From Enoplolaimus lenunculus (Eukaryota; Nematoda; Enoplea; Enoplida; Thoracostomopsidae), in assembly GCA_030248215.1 (NCBI GenBank), contig JASANG010001420.1, positions 62,001 to 126,000 of the forward strand: a stretch of 64,000 nucleotides of DNA, given 5' to 3'. The notes under the pieces are model-generated. The model saw nothing but the letters and a program-made list of their open reading frames with translations, made no database searches and had not been told where the DNA came from. Below, in pieces: positions 48,824 to 60,500 of this stretch. Within the stretch, counting starts at the first letter, position 1, and each line of letters begins with the position of its first letter. The translations under genes and the position numbers were made by a program.

Positions 48824-51261
48824 AAGAAAATAATTAAATTATTAAGACATCTGTTGTCTGAAATTTTACACATGTAGTTTGCGTGTGAGTAATGATATTA
48901 TGCTTGTAGTATTCTTTACATTCCATGTAAACATGTTTTATCTACGTTTCTTTGAGTTTTGTACCATTCTATGACATTTGTTTTTGCTACCGTCATACAG
49001 GGCAAGAGCAGCCACCCCCCATATCCCCATTTGGGGAGAGGCCACCCCTAAAGGGGCCCCACCCTAACCGTTGGAAACAAAAACCGCTGAAGTTTTAAAA
49101 TGCGTCTGGCTTTTAGCTCGCTTCGCTCGCGAGTTTGGGGGGAGACTCCACCCTTGTCTGCTCCGGCACTGCCGTCATATATGTGCGTATAGGTACAACT
49201 TCATTGTCGGTATAAGGGTCAACAACCATGAGGCACTTTTAAACAAAAAAAATTAGTCCAAAGCTCAATCTTATTCTATTGCAGTCCCTGTAGAAAAACG
49301 TTCCGCCCCTGATCTGTGCATGGGCCCATGTTGCTTTAGCTTGCTATATACTATATAAACGTCGATTTTGCCTATGCCTTATAAAACATACAATTTTAAA
49401 ACGTTTCACGAAACGCTTATCTAAGTTGTCAAAAAACTTGACCAAAAATTGTTGCAAAAACGATGAGTTGAGCAAAAGAAAATAGCAAACTCACCTGTTG
49501 TTGGTTTATATGAGCTCAAATGATGCAAAATTATACTAAGTTCTACAACGACGGGTAAAATTCTTAATAAATGCCATACGTCCTGTGGTATTAATATTAC
49601 AGTGGTTTTACAACGATTTATACAATCCCAATACACAGTTTGCCAATATTAATATTTAGTTTGTATCATAAATAAAGTTCAATCTATATATATAATTTAG
49701 GCCGTCGTATAGAACAGGGCAGGTACAGTAGTATAACCATATTTCTACACCTAAGCGTAAGCCTAAACCTAAGCGTTTAGAATGAGCTGTAATTAAGCCT
49801 ACGCCTATACCAAAGCAAAAAAAAAAGATCTAACGCTTAGTACGCTTAATCTATTGCAGTCCGCCAGCATGAAGACGGACAGTGAAAATACCGGAAACGG
49901 ACAGTGATCAAAACAACGGTAACGGAAACGGAAAGCGGATATTGAATAATAAAAGTTTCAAAAATGTTTTATTTTTCTGCCAACACTATTGAAGCTTGCA
50001 GCTATTCGCCGGTCTTTCAAAAATTTAAAATAAAAAATGTTGAATGCACAGAAATTTTTAGGATTTTTAATGAATTTCCCAATTTTTATTTCATCTGCAA
50101 CAGTTGTGCAGCATATTTGTAGCAAAAATTTTGAGCCCCATTCAATAGGAGTCAGTATCTCTAAGTCCCTAAACACTAATTAGAGTCCATAAATGTCAAG
50201 TTTCCATATTTGTAACGCATGACTCCAGGACCAAATAAAGTTGAGTTCGAAACTTTAAAGTGTATTTACGTGTAAAAAGTATTCCTTTGCATTATCGCTC
50301 AAGCTATTTACATACGACAAATAAACGTTTAATTCAATGGATAAGTAGTTGTAATGACGGATATATATCAGTATCGAATAGCGGGGGAGCGTGGGCGAAA
50401 AATAAATAACACACCGTGACCGAATAACAGGGGCTACCCTCTCGAGAGACCAAATAAATACCAGTCACCCTCTTATTCTGGTCACTACAGTACCAAGCCC
50501 GCTACCAGAATCGGTAACAAAGGGGGGGGGCAGGAAATTTACGTGGAACGAAACAATGTTTGGAGTAAGTACAGAAAATTCTTTTCAATGGTGCTACCGA
50601 TAAATTTATCGGCCTGGGGGCGGTGAAAATACGCGGCGACAGTAGTGCCCCTTTTTTCGTCGACCCGTCGTTATACAGCCCTGAAAATACCAAATTAATC
50701 GATTTAAGCTTAAAATTCGATTGTTCCGCCTACGCTTGAACCCAGAACCAAGAACGGGTACAGTAAGACATTACCCTAAAATTAAACCCACTATATCAAC
50801 ACAACCGAATATTTAAGCGCACAAGAACGAAATGAACAACATGTCCACGGATACAAAACTTTCTATCCGACATTCACTTTGATTTAGGTGTAAAGGCGAA
50901 CCAAAACTGGTTTAGGCCTACCGTAACACTTGGCACGTAAACTTTTGTGCGCAGTGTTAAGCGTAACGCTAAACCATTTTTGGTTCCGTTTTACGCCTAA
51001 ATTAATGTGATCGGCGCATTTTAGACGACACTTTACGGCCGTGAATGTACGGATTAATTAGTGAACCGTTGCAAGTCAGGCCCGTAGCCGGTGTAACCTG
51101 GTTATATGGGACCAAAAAATTACAAAAGGTCGAATGTGGCCGGCGAATCTCGTCCAGTTTCCAAGTGTGACGATAATAATGACAAAGTTATCTTGGAGGA
51201 ACCTTCCTATAAGAATGGTCTCATATATTAATGAAATGCTGGAATGCAAACATTGCTCGGG
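48824..51261. other. No gene seen; MITE fragments
   Basis: Fragments of the TTAGGC family lie at about 49250-49325 and 49700-49870. The right part of a TACTGTA-type MITE spans about 50129-50492 (AATAAACGTTTAATTCAA, then TCTGGTCACTACAGTA). A poly-G run lies at 50522-50531. The rest is AT-rich. Confidence 0.5.
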
Positions 51262-51577
51262 GCAATGTAAAGAACAGGGGCCGAACAGTATTATAAGCTT
51301 ATTCCTAAACCTAAGCCGACACCTAAGCTAAAGCGTAAGAATGAGCATATCCGTAATCCTAAGCCTAAGCCTAAGCCAAGCAAACAATAGCCTAAAGCTT
51401 GAGCTTATTCTATTCTAGTCCCACAGAAAAACGTTCTTCCCCTGATCTTTACATGGGCCCAATTCTGTAAGCATATTCTTACCTAAGCCTAAGCCTATAC
51501 AAAAAATAGCCTAAAGCTTAAGCTTACTCTGTTACAGTCACGTAGTAAAACGTTCGCCCATGATTTTCACATGTGCT
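51262..51577. mobile_element. TTAGGC-family MITE plus an adjoining partial copy
   Basis: First copy 51262-51455: GGCAATGTAAAGAACAGGGG to CTTCCCCTGATCTTTACATGGG, with CCTAAGCCTAAGCCTAAGCC in the core. A second, left-truncated unit continues to about 51577 (AACGTTCGCCCATGATTTTCACATG). Confidence 0.75.
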
Positions 51578-51799
51578 CATAAGATGTTTAGCGGAAGAAC
51601 AATATTTCTAACGAGCGGGCAGGAATATTTGCATGTTTTGGAGCTAAAATATCATGAAAGGCTGAGTCATCCTGGTTCCCCAAATAGCTACGGGCCCAAA
51701 TGAGTAGATATACATACAAAAGAACTATTAATGATGCCATCATAAAGGCGTTTAAATACTTCATAATACATAGTATTGTACCAACGAATGAAACAAAAT

Positions 51800-51985
51800 T
51801 CAATTAACAAAAGTAATTTATTAATATTAAACAAAAGTATTAAAACCAATTAATTTCAATTACCTCTCAAAAATTATTAATATTGAACAAAAGTTATACG
51901 ACCAATTACTTTCAATTACCTCTCAAAAACTATTAATATTAAACAAAAGTATTAAAATCAATTAATTTCAATTATCTCTCGCAAT
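51800..51985. repeat. Short tandem repeat, ~62-bp unit, three copies
   Basis: AATATTAAACAAAAGTATTAA followed by CCAATTAATTTCAATTACCTCTC recurs three times with minor changes. Confidence 0.75.
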
Positions 51986-52426
51986 GAGCGTTTGCTCAAA
52001 AATAGTCGAATTTTATTAATTTCAAATTGTCTTTGCATATGCCGCTTGTTGTGATCTTCCCAAATTGTTAAAAGCAAAATTTTAGTTTTTGAAAAAGCTT
52101 CGATATTTTAATGCTCCATATTGACACTAAAATTAATTTTTTGCGCAAGTTAAATTATAAATTCCAGTGTTTTTGACAACATCTCACAAAAAGCTGTGTT
52201 TACGAGCACTAAACACGTATTTTACGTTTAAAAGTAACTTATCATTAATTCTAATTGTTCGTTAACGTCAGAGCGTTGCTTGAATTAATATTTGCACCGT
52301 TGACGAGTGACATGCCAAGTCCTAATCATATAATTAAGATAAGCGAATTTAGCCAACTTGAAGCCTGACCATACACCTGGACAAAAATGTGTAATATGGA
52401 GTGGGAAAACAGGGGTTAAACTTCTA

Positions 52427-52472
52427 CATACATACATACATACATACATACATGCATACATACATACATACG
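52427..52472. repeat. (CATA)n microsatellite
   Basis: About eleven ACAT units with single-base interruptions. Confidence 0.9.
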
Positions 52473-52561
52473 TATATATAATGCAGTTTGATGCAAGAAA
52501 ATAAAAGTATTATCACATTATTACAATCACATTAATGAATACACGTTACGACTAGGACTAT

Positions 52562-52841
52562 AAAGCCATATTCACACGTGCACGTTTTTTGCTGTTAGAA
52601 CTTGCAGCTACAACTTGCACTTGCAAGTTTTGTCGGAAATCCCGTTTGAATACCTTGCAGCTGCAAATAATTCATTAAAAATCAAAGCTTGAAATTTAGT
52701 TCACATGTATGAATAACCGTACAAGTTCACTGAATTTATTGCTGCCGCTTTCTCATTGGGCTGATGAAAAAATGCAAGTTCTGCGTGCAATTTGCAGCTG
52801 CAAGTTCTCGCAGCAAAATGTTGCATGTGTAAATAGGGCTT
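52562..52841. mobile_element. CAGCTG-rich MITE, copy 3
   Basis: Ends AAAGCCATATTCACACGTGCA and TTGCATGTGTAAATAGGGCTT, with internal CTTGCAGCTGCAAATAATTCA shared with copy 1. Confidence 0.85.
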
Positions 52842-53412
52842 AAATGATAACATTTACATATTGTTATAGCAGTGGATTTTCGTTTCTCGTTTGATGCTTT
52901 GACAATCTGATCCTTTCATTTCAGCGAAATGGTCAATGTTAGTTATAGGAACCTACCGACTGGGAGGCTAAGGTGCTGTCGACTGGGAGGCTAAGGTGCT
53001 GTGTAGAGGGATGAAAATTGAAGACTGAAATTTATTCAAATTATCTTTGATAGCTAATGAGAAGTTTTGAAATTTTAGAAACGGGCTGATTATTTTCGGT
53101 TTTGCTTGGTAAATGAAGGAAATAAAAGATCACATGTTTTCGCAACGTATTGTTGTATTAATTGTTATTTTTATAGGTGCGTTATCTTGGACATTGATAT
53201 TCGTTAATACTCTTATAGCTCTACGATCTGAAGGGGTGCGTTGATTAAAGACATTCCTGACGGTGTAGTCACTAGGGGATCCAGAAGGAGGCGGGGGGGG
53301 GGGGGTACGCCCCCCGTCAAAATTTTTGGATCCGCCTATGGGTGTAGTTGAGTTCCATCAACGCTGACGTTTGTGGAGTGCAGTGTGTTGAAACCGTATT
53401 GTTTGGAATCTG

Positions 53413-53649
53413 ATGTCATGCATTTCCGACCACATCAAGTTACTGAACTCGTTCGCTTACACAATCGATTCAACCGTCGAAAACAAGTGTCCAAGCTGCA
53501 ATAAACGTCCACACGATGTGCACTCACCTGTTCAAGTGCCACTCGAAGCCACCAGCACCGAAACGTATCGATCTATGGGATCAACCTATACAAGTCGTAA
53601 AACTCCTCGGTCTCGGGCTGGACCAAACATGACCTTTCACCCAGATTAG
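53413..53649 (+). CDS. Candidate coding exon, frame uncertain, unidentified
   Basis: Codon-like texture and higher GC than the flanks. One frame (ATG 53413) reads ENKCPSCNKRPHDVHSP, a Cys pair. The frame shifted by one reads APKRIDLWDQPIQVVKLLGL over 53560-53610 and looks more protein-like. The two could be exons of different phase or a decayed copy. I recognise no family. Confidence 0.25.
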   Translation: MSCISDHIKLLNSFAYTIDSTVENKCPSCNKRPHDVHSPVQVPLEATSTETYRSMGSTYTSRKTPRSRAGPNMTFHPD

Positions 53650-53950
53650 CTATCCCAACAACACCAATACGCTAAGGTTTAAAAGATTCGGCTTATGTTT
53701 ATGCTTCGGCTTAGTGGGCATGCCGTTATAGCTTAACATGGGCTGGTATTATCAACGGTTATTAATGACCCATAGACAGGAGTTTACAAGTTATCGGATT
53801 TGGTGCCGATCAAAATCGACCAGTTTGCGTCGCGTTTGGTCGTACGCCAATGGACCTGCGACCAAGGTACTCACATTAAATACTAAATGTCAGTCTAGGT
53901 ACGAACTGGGACTTCAGACGTTTTACTAAGCAGCTGAAAACCTGGGCCTC

Positions 53951-54022
53951 CGGAGCGGGGATCCAACTCTCTGCCTACGGATCCTTACGCGAATATTCTA
54001 TCACTGCGCCACTCAGCCCGCC
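53951..54022 (-). repeat. tRNA-derived SINE head, minus strand
   Basis: The minus strand reads GGCGGGCTGAGTGGCGCAGT, with an A-box match TGGCGCAGTGATAG and, 35 bp on, GAGTTGGATCCCCGC, a B box with one mismatch. The arms pair poorly, so it is a SINE-type relic rather than a tRNA gene. Its limits beyond the tRNA-like part are not clear. Confidence 0.6.
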
Positions 54023-54589
54023 TGTCCAACTTCATTTTTCGTCGACTATAATGTTGACCGTATGCTGCCAGCTAGCATACGCACAGTGCACTGCACTATA
54101 TTGCATGTGCATATAACGGACAAGCATGCATCACATGCTTACACTGAAAAAGTTACAACAAGTAAGTAGCATATGAAAGCTATATATATCGAGCCTATAG
54201 CCAAGAGGGGGCCAGAGCGCTCAGTTTTCCTCGAAAAAATTTTGCCCCCCCCCCAGGAAAATTTTTAAGCTTGTTTTTATATAATATATGATACATATAT
54301 GAGGATATATCTAAGTTCAAACTTAAATTGAACATTTCGGTTGTAAAAGGTTTCGTCTCAAATTAGCATCGACCGAAACAATACAAAATATAATAAACAT
54401 ATTCAAATACACACACATTGAAATATGAAAACAAAAAAACTAAACTAAAAACATTGGCTGTGTTCCAGAGACATAACTTGAGTCGATTTTATAGACTTAA
54501 GCCAGGTTTAACTCTGCAGTTGAAACGGTTTGATAAACCTACAACCCTCGGTCGAGTCAACTGTCTCATTAGCGAGCCACCAGACCCCA

Positions 54590-54815
54590 TAAAAAACGCA
54601 ACACAAAACACACAAAAACAAAACACCCCCTTCCCCCCCCCCCCCCCCCCGCCCCCCCGCAACCAAACGCGCCGCAAAAAAGCAGCAAAAAAAAAGAAGC
54701 CACAACAAAAAACAGCGGGAAAACCCCCCCCCCCAAACCACCACCCAAAAAAACAAAACACCCCCGCGCCGGCGAAAAAAAACCCGGCCCCCCAAAAACA
54801 AAAAAACACCCACAC
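54590..54815. repeat. A/C-only low-complexity tract
   Basis: Roughly 220 bases almost without T on the plus strand: poly-C runs of 9 to 20 bases alternate with A-rich stretches, with few G. The proline/lysine frame across it is an artefact of composition. It may be a true strand-asymmetric repeat or low-quality assembly. Confidence 0.7.
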
Positions 54816-55065
54816 AGAATTTGCATTAGGTTTCAAAGACAAAATTGGCCAATTGCCAAAAAATATTTTCATTACCTAAAAGAAATGAATCGTATAACAA
54901 ACAGCGGAACGTTTCTAAAGGCATAGGACCACGTTATGCCCCAGATATGGCACAATAGACCGACAATGTTTTGTGTGCTTGACATCAAGTTTATCATGTT
55001 TCCAGTGAAACAAATACATCAACAATAGAAAATGTATAAAAATATAAACATACGGCTCTTGGCCT

Positions 55066-55253
55066 ATGTAAAGATCAGGGGCGTAACGTTTTTCTGTGGG
55101 ACTAGAAAAGAGTAAGCTTTAACTTAGAATAATTTTTTTGCTTGGCCTAGGTTTAGGCTTACGTTTAGGAATACGCTCATTCTTACGCTTAGGCTTAGGC
55201 TTGGACTTAAGAATATGCTTATAATACTGTTCCGGCCCTGTTCTTTACATTGG
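55066..55253. mobile_element. TTAGGC-family MITE
   Basis: Ends GGCCTATGTAAAGATCAGGGG and GGCCCTGTTCTTTACATTGGCC. The core is CTTACGCTTAGGCTTAGGC. The inverted termini pair over about 25 bp with few mismatches. Confidence 0.85.
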
Positions 55254-55346
55254 CCCGGCACTTTGAGCAACATAACAACCACGGACTACGATACATCTAC
55301 AGTAGTATTCATCACAAGTTTAAGCCTAAGCCTAATCCTTATAGCC

Positions 55347-55510
55347 TAAGTGGCCCATGTATAGAACAGTGCCGGGTCGTTTCCGGCGGGGCTGTAATGG
55401 AGTCAGTTTAAGCTTTAGGCTAACTTTTTTGCTTAGGCTTAAGCGTAGGCTTAGCCTTAGCCTTAGGCATATGCTTATACTACTGTTCCGGACTTGTTCT
55501 ATACATGGGC
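55347..55510. mobile_element. TTAGGC-family MITE
   Basis: Ends TGGCCCATGTATAGAACAGTG and GACTTGTTCTATACATGGGCC. The core has CTTAGGCTTAAGCGTAGGC. A truncated further copy ends at about 55700 (GCGCCACTGATCTTTACATG). Confidence 0.8.
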
Positions 55511-56016
55511 CGCCTAAGTTATGCTAAAATCTAAAAATTTTGAAACCTATTGTGTGAATATATACAAGCCAAGGCTGGAATAACCTGTTATGTATGAAAT
55601 GCATGAAACTTCCATGAAATCCTACTGTATTTAACCATGTCCTTAGTTACTCTATTGCAGTCCAACAAAAAAACGCTGCGCCACTGATCTTTACATGGGC
55701 CAAAATTTGAAAACCACCAAAATATTTCAACAGGTTATCCAGAAGTAATTTTCAAAATTTGTTTTTCCGCATTCAATATATTGGGAACAGTTCTACATAT
55801 CACGTTAACAAGCAAGTTTACAGCAGGGGTATGGGGCTTCAAACCGGGGCCGCCATCGTCCAAATTATTTTGCATACATCAAGATTTTTAAAAGCCAAAA
55901 TGACACAAAATTAACCAATTTATGATCGCATCGCGAAAACACCGCAACTTGAAACAAATCGTTCCAACCGTCAGTGTAAATATTATACAACGCCTGATTG
56001 ATTCTGAACGACAAAT

Positions 56017-56989
56017 TCAATACCTGAACGGTTGGACGCTATTTTCAGGGGTGCCCCAAATATTGCTCGGTGGCAGATAAAAGTTACCGACGCCACTCGT
56101 GTCAGACGTCGCACAATTTGCAGTAACATCACGAACGCCAACAGCTCTCCTGCAACCGGAACTAGGGTTCGTACCGGAAGTTCCACCAAATTGATCCGAC
56201 ATTGCCAGGAAGCTTTCAGGAATTGTTCCCATGGCACTTCCTAGCGTTGCAAACCGGCCTGGATCCGAAGATATGGCGTGTAACGCTTGATGATGTCTGT
56301 ACCCGACATTGTTATCTCTTAATCCTTCAAATCCCGCTATGTTTGCGCCGGAACTTGATACATTTCGCGTACCCGGATGTCTGGGATCATTTACCGTAGA
56401 CGGTAAAATATTTACCGGTGACAGTAACGAATACTGTCGTATGTCACATTGCCCAGTAATATTGTCAATAATTGGCGGATGAACCACTCCAGTTCCGTCG
56501 TTCAATTGCTGGGACAAGTGTTGTTGTTGATACGCGTCATAAACGAGATATCCATGATTTGGTGAATATTCAATCGTTGCGTTACCTGACTGCTGTTGAC
56601 CAGCATCGTAATTTAAATTCGTATCCGATGAACTGTTGCGTCGATCTAAACGGGTCCATGCTAAACTGTCACCGCCATCGTGCTCCGCGAGTGGACGACT
56701 TCCTGGGGCGCTTGCAAATCGCTCTACGGGCATATGGCTAACTTGTACGACTGATGATCCTTGCGGCGGATGCGCATTGAAATCAGCGAATGTCGACGAA
56801 TTCGAAAGTACATTCAGAGAACCACGAGGTATAGGGAGTACTGTGTTTCTTTGTGGCTCTTGTTGCGGTTCCTGTTGTTGTTCTTGTTGTTGTTGTTGTT
56901 GTTGTTGTGGTGGTGGTTCGTGTTGTTGTTGTTCTTGTTGTTGTTGTTGTTGTTGTTGTGGTTGGTGTTGTTGTTGTTGTTGTGGTTGG

Positions 56990-57071
<82 letters not shown>

Positions 57072-57344
57072 GCTGCTGCTGCTGCTGTTGTTGTTGGTGC
57101 TGTTGTTGGTGGTGTGGTTGTGGGCGTGGTGGATGTTGATGCTGCTGCTGATGTTGATGCTGATGTCGTGGATCAATAACGTCAAAGGACAGTCTGTTGA
57201 TGTGTTTTTGTTCCGGATTCGACATGACCCGAGCAACTTCATTGTGTTGAGACCGGAATAAGTAATCAGGCAACGTTTTTCTCTCCACCACGTGAGGATA
57301 TATACGCATACTCTTAATTCGCTCAGTAACTGTGTTTTCGCACG

Positions 57345-57377
<33 letters not shown>

Positions 57378-57403
57378 GCTGTTGTTGTTGTTGTTGTTGT
57401 TCC

Positions 57404-57460
<57 letters not shown>

Positions 57461-57478
57461 CGTTGGTGTTGTTGAGGA

Positions 57479-57512
<34 letters not shown>

Positions 57513-57538
57513 GCTGTTGTTGTTGTTGTTGTTGTTCC

Positions 57539-57572
<34 letters not shown>

Positions 57573-60500
57573 GATGATGATGATGATGATGATGATGTTG
57601 TTGTTGATGCTGTTGCTGCTCCTGTTGTTGTTGTTGTTGATGATGATGATGATGATGATGTTGTTGTTGATGCTGTTGCTGCTCCTGTTGTTGTTGTTGT
57701 TGTTGTTGATGATGATGATGATGATGATGTTGTTGTTGATGCTGTTGCTGCTCCTGTTGTTGTTGTTGTTGTTGATGATGATGATGATGATGATGTTGTT
57801 GTTGATGCTGTTGCTGCTCCTGTTGTTGTTGTTGTTGATGATGATGTTGTTGATGTTGTTGTTGCTGTTGCTGTTGACATCCCTGATACGTTTGTTTATT
57901 GGACAAATTTTGACGAAAACGATAATTGATTGGATGCTGTTGGATTGTTTGAAATGGCTGTCGTAATTGTGGCTGAGTACCAAAATGTGTTTGAATCCGA
58001 TTCGGCATAATACTGTTTGTTGATGATGGCTGACAAAGAAACAGATGGCGATTTTGAAAAGCGGCGTTGGTTTGAGATTTCAGTTGTGAAGTAGAAGACT
58101 GTAAAACCTCTGATATCTCAGCAGATGCCGACAAATTTGTTAGCTGTGTACCAGACGGTAATGGGTATCGAGTTCCTAAAACTTGGGTTGATATGGTTCG
58201 GCACAGCTTTTGTTTTTCGGTCGGATTTCTTATTCGAATAAACGCACCATCTGCTGAAGGAGCTAAAAACACAACAGTATCGCTGTTAACAATTTGGGCC
58301 CATGTAAAGAGAGCGTCAAGTTAAATTTAAGCCAAAACTTAAAAAACAGACTAAATATATTAAAGTTTGCTCCACAAAAAACGATTGCAAGCGCAATCAA
58401 AATGTTGCAACTGGAAACGATTCTGCACTGGAGACTTCCAATCTGACCAAAAACCAAATATTCACATATTCTGATAAATTGTTAAACAAACGTCATCAGC
58501 TCTTATTTAGTTTCAGCAAGAGTCGATAATGACTCTTTCCAAGAGTGTGCAACTGGGCACATTCTGTGTAGAAAGAATGTACCCGGCACACGCGGCGTTT
58601 TTGCCCTACTTTCCCTTTATTTAGAGGGGGGTACAATCGGTGCGAACCATGACACTTTATGTATCCGGCATCAATAATGCTCCCCTTACAGTTTAGTTTA
58701 GGGGTATTCATGTAATAGCGACCCACATTTTAAACAAGGGGGGTCGGCCAAAAGCGCAACGCCCGGTACTACGTTTTGTACCATGCGGGACCCCAAGCGT
58801 TGCACACTCTTGTTATGATCCACGCTTGGTTTCAGCAATTGAAATCAATTTGAATAATTTCAGAAAACTGAAAGTATAATTACTTGACGTTATGATTCTT
58901 CGCCTTTCCTGTTGAGCGCGTTGTAACACCTTTTCACTAGCGCTTCGTGCTTGTCCTTCCGGATGACTATATCTGAAAACAGCATCAAAAGATACACTGC
59001 GAAAAATAGTGAGTCAAGTTGTCTCTTTTCGAAATAGGCTTTACGGCACTACACAAATTAAATCAAGTAAATTTCGACTCCGCCAGAGTCAAATTCGATT
59101 CATTGTTTCGCACGGTTGACTCCGGCAGAGTCGAATTTGACACGGTTGGTCTAGTTCCAAAAAACCTATTTCGAAGAGAGTCAATTTGTTTCTCGATTTT
59201 TTGCAGTGTAATTTCAATAGAAAATAGTTGTATTTTAAAATTTTTCACAAAAAATATTTCGATTTGTTTGACATCAAAGTAACGATTGAGGTTAAACAAT
59301 CATATGCATTATATATTTTTATGCGTCAGTTGTGTATTTCTCAATTTAAGACATAAAGATCAGTTAGATTCTACACTGCAAAAAATGGTGAGTCAAATTG
59401 ATTATCTCCGAAATAGGCTTTTCCGGTCTACACAAACTGAGTCAAATTCGACTCCACCAGAGTCATACGTGCGCCTCATTGAGATAAATTTGACTCTGGC
59501 GGCGTCGAATTGGACTCAATTTGTGTAGTCCCATGCAGTAGAGAGTCAATTTATTATCCACGTTAAAATACACGCGCCAATGTAATAAATGTTCCACCCA
59601 CCCCATTAGGAACAGCGTCAAAATACACATACTAGCTGGAGGCAAGGTACAGTTTCATAGCTGTACTTAATTAGTGTTAATTCTCTAGACTCTGTCGGAA
59701 GGGACTCTCGATAAATACATGTTGTCTGTAGGATGTCAGAACATTACGGTAGCACACGCGCACACATTTATAAACACACGCTATGTACACATATTCACAC
59801 GCATCATTCAAAGCAAAAAAGTGAGTCCCTTCTGAGGGACTATGGACAATAAAAGTTCGCGATAATGATATCAAGACAAGTATATATTTAGACCTAGAGC
59901 ATATTCATTGTCTAAAGGTTTAGACAATGACATATTGACATCTCAGACAGTGTATAAAGAGATTGAGTAGGGACAACGTGGGTACCCAAAAGGGAGGGAC
60001 ACTTTTTTAACAAATGTGTGTGCATTTTAACGTGGATGGCCTTGCAGTGTACTGATTGCTTGGCTACTTCCCTATATAATTGATATCAACCATTTGAACT
60101 ATGAGTTAACAGCTGCAGCTGTACCCATAGGTTCACTGATTCAAATGGATTGGTGATAGCAAAAACTTGAAGTACACCAACTCGACGAAAATGAGCAATT
60201 GAAATGAATGTTGCATAAAATATCTGTACATCTTCAGCAAACTCATGTATTTTCAAATGCGTATAGCGACTATCACCAGTTAGCGACAGGTTTTCAAACT
60301 GACGAACCTCTGCGCAATTACAGATCTCAAAATTGGCACAGAAAGTAGCAAAAAATCAACTACGAAAAATTAGCTGAATTTTTAACCACACCATTCACTG
60401 GTTTAGAAAACAATAAGAGGTATCGCAAACTAGTGATAGATGCTACGCACATTTGAGAATATGGGCCATTACAAAAAACCGGCCAATGTAAAGAACAGGG

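Noticed and set aside
54418-54879. 153-codon Pro/Lys-rich frame and overlapping minus frames
   Set aside because: They exist only because the A/C tract lacks stops; no domain, biased composition, possible assembly artefact.
56636-57966. Long open frames on the plus strand rich in Cys, Leu or Val, and Asn/Thr-rich minus frames
   Set aside because: They are translations of the CAA/CAG/CAT repeats in non-coding frames. Only the minus frame that joins the Regnase exons in phase is real.
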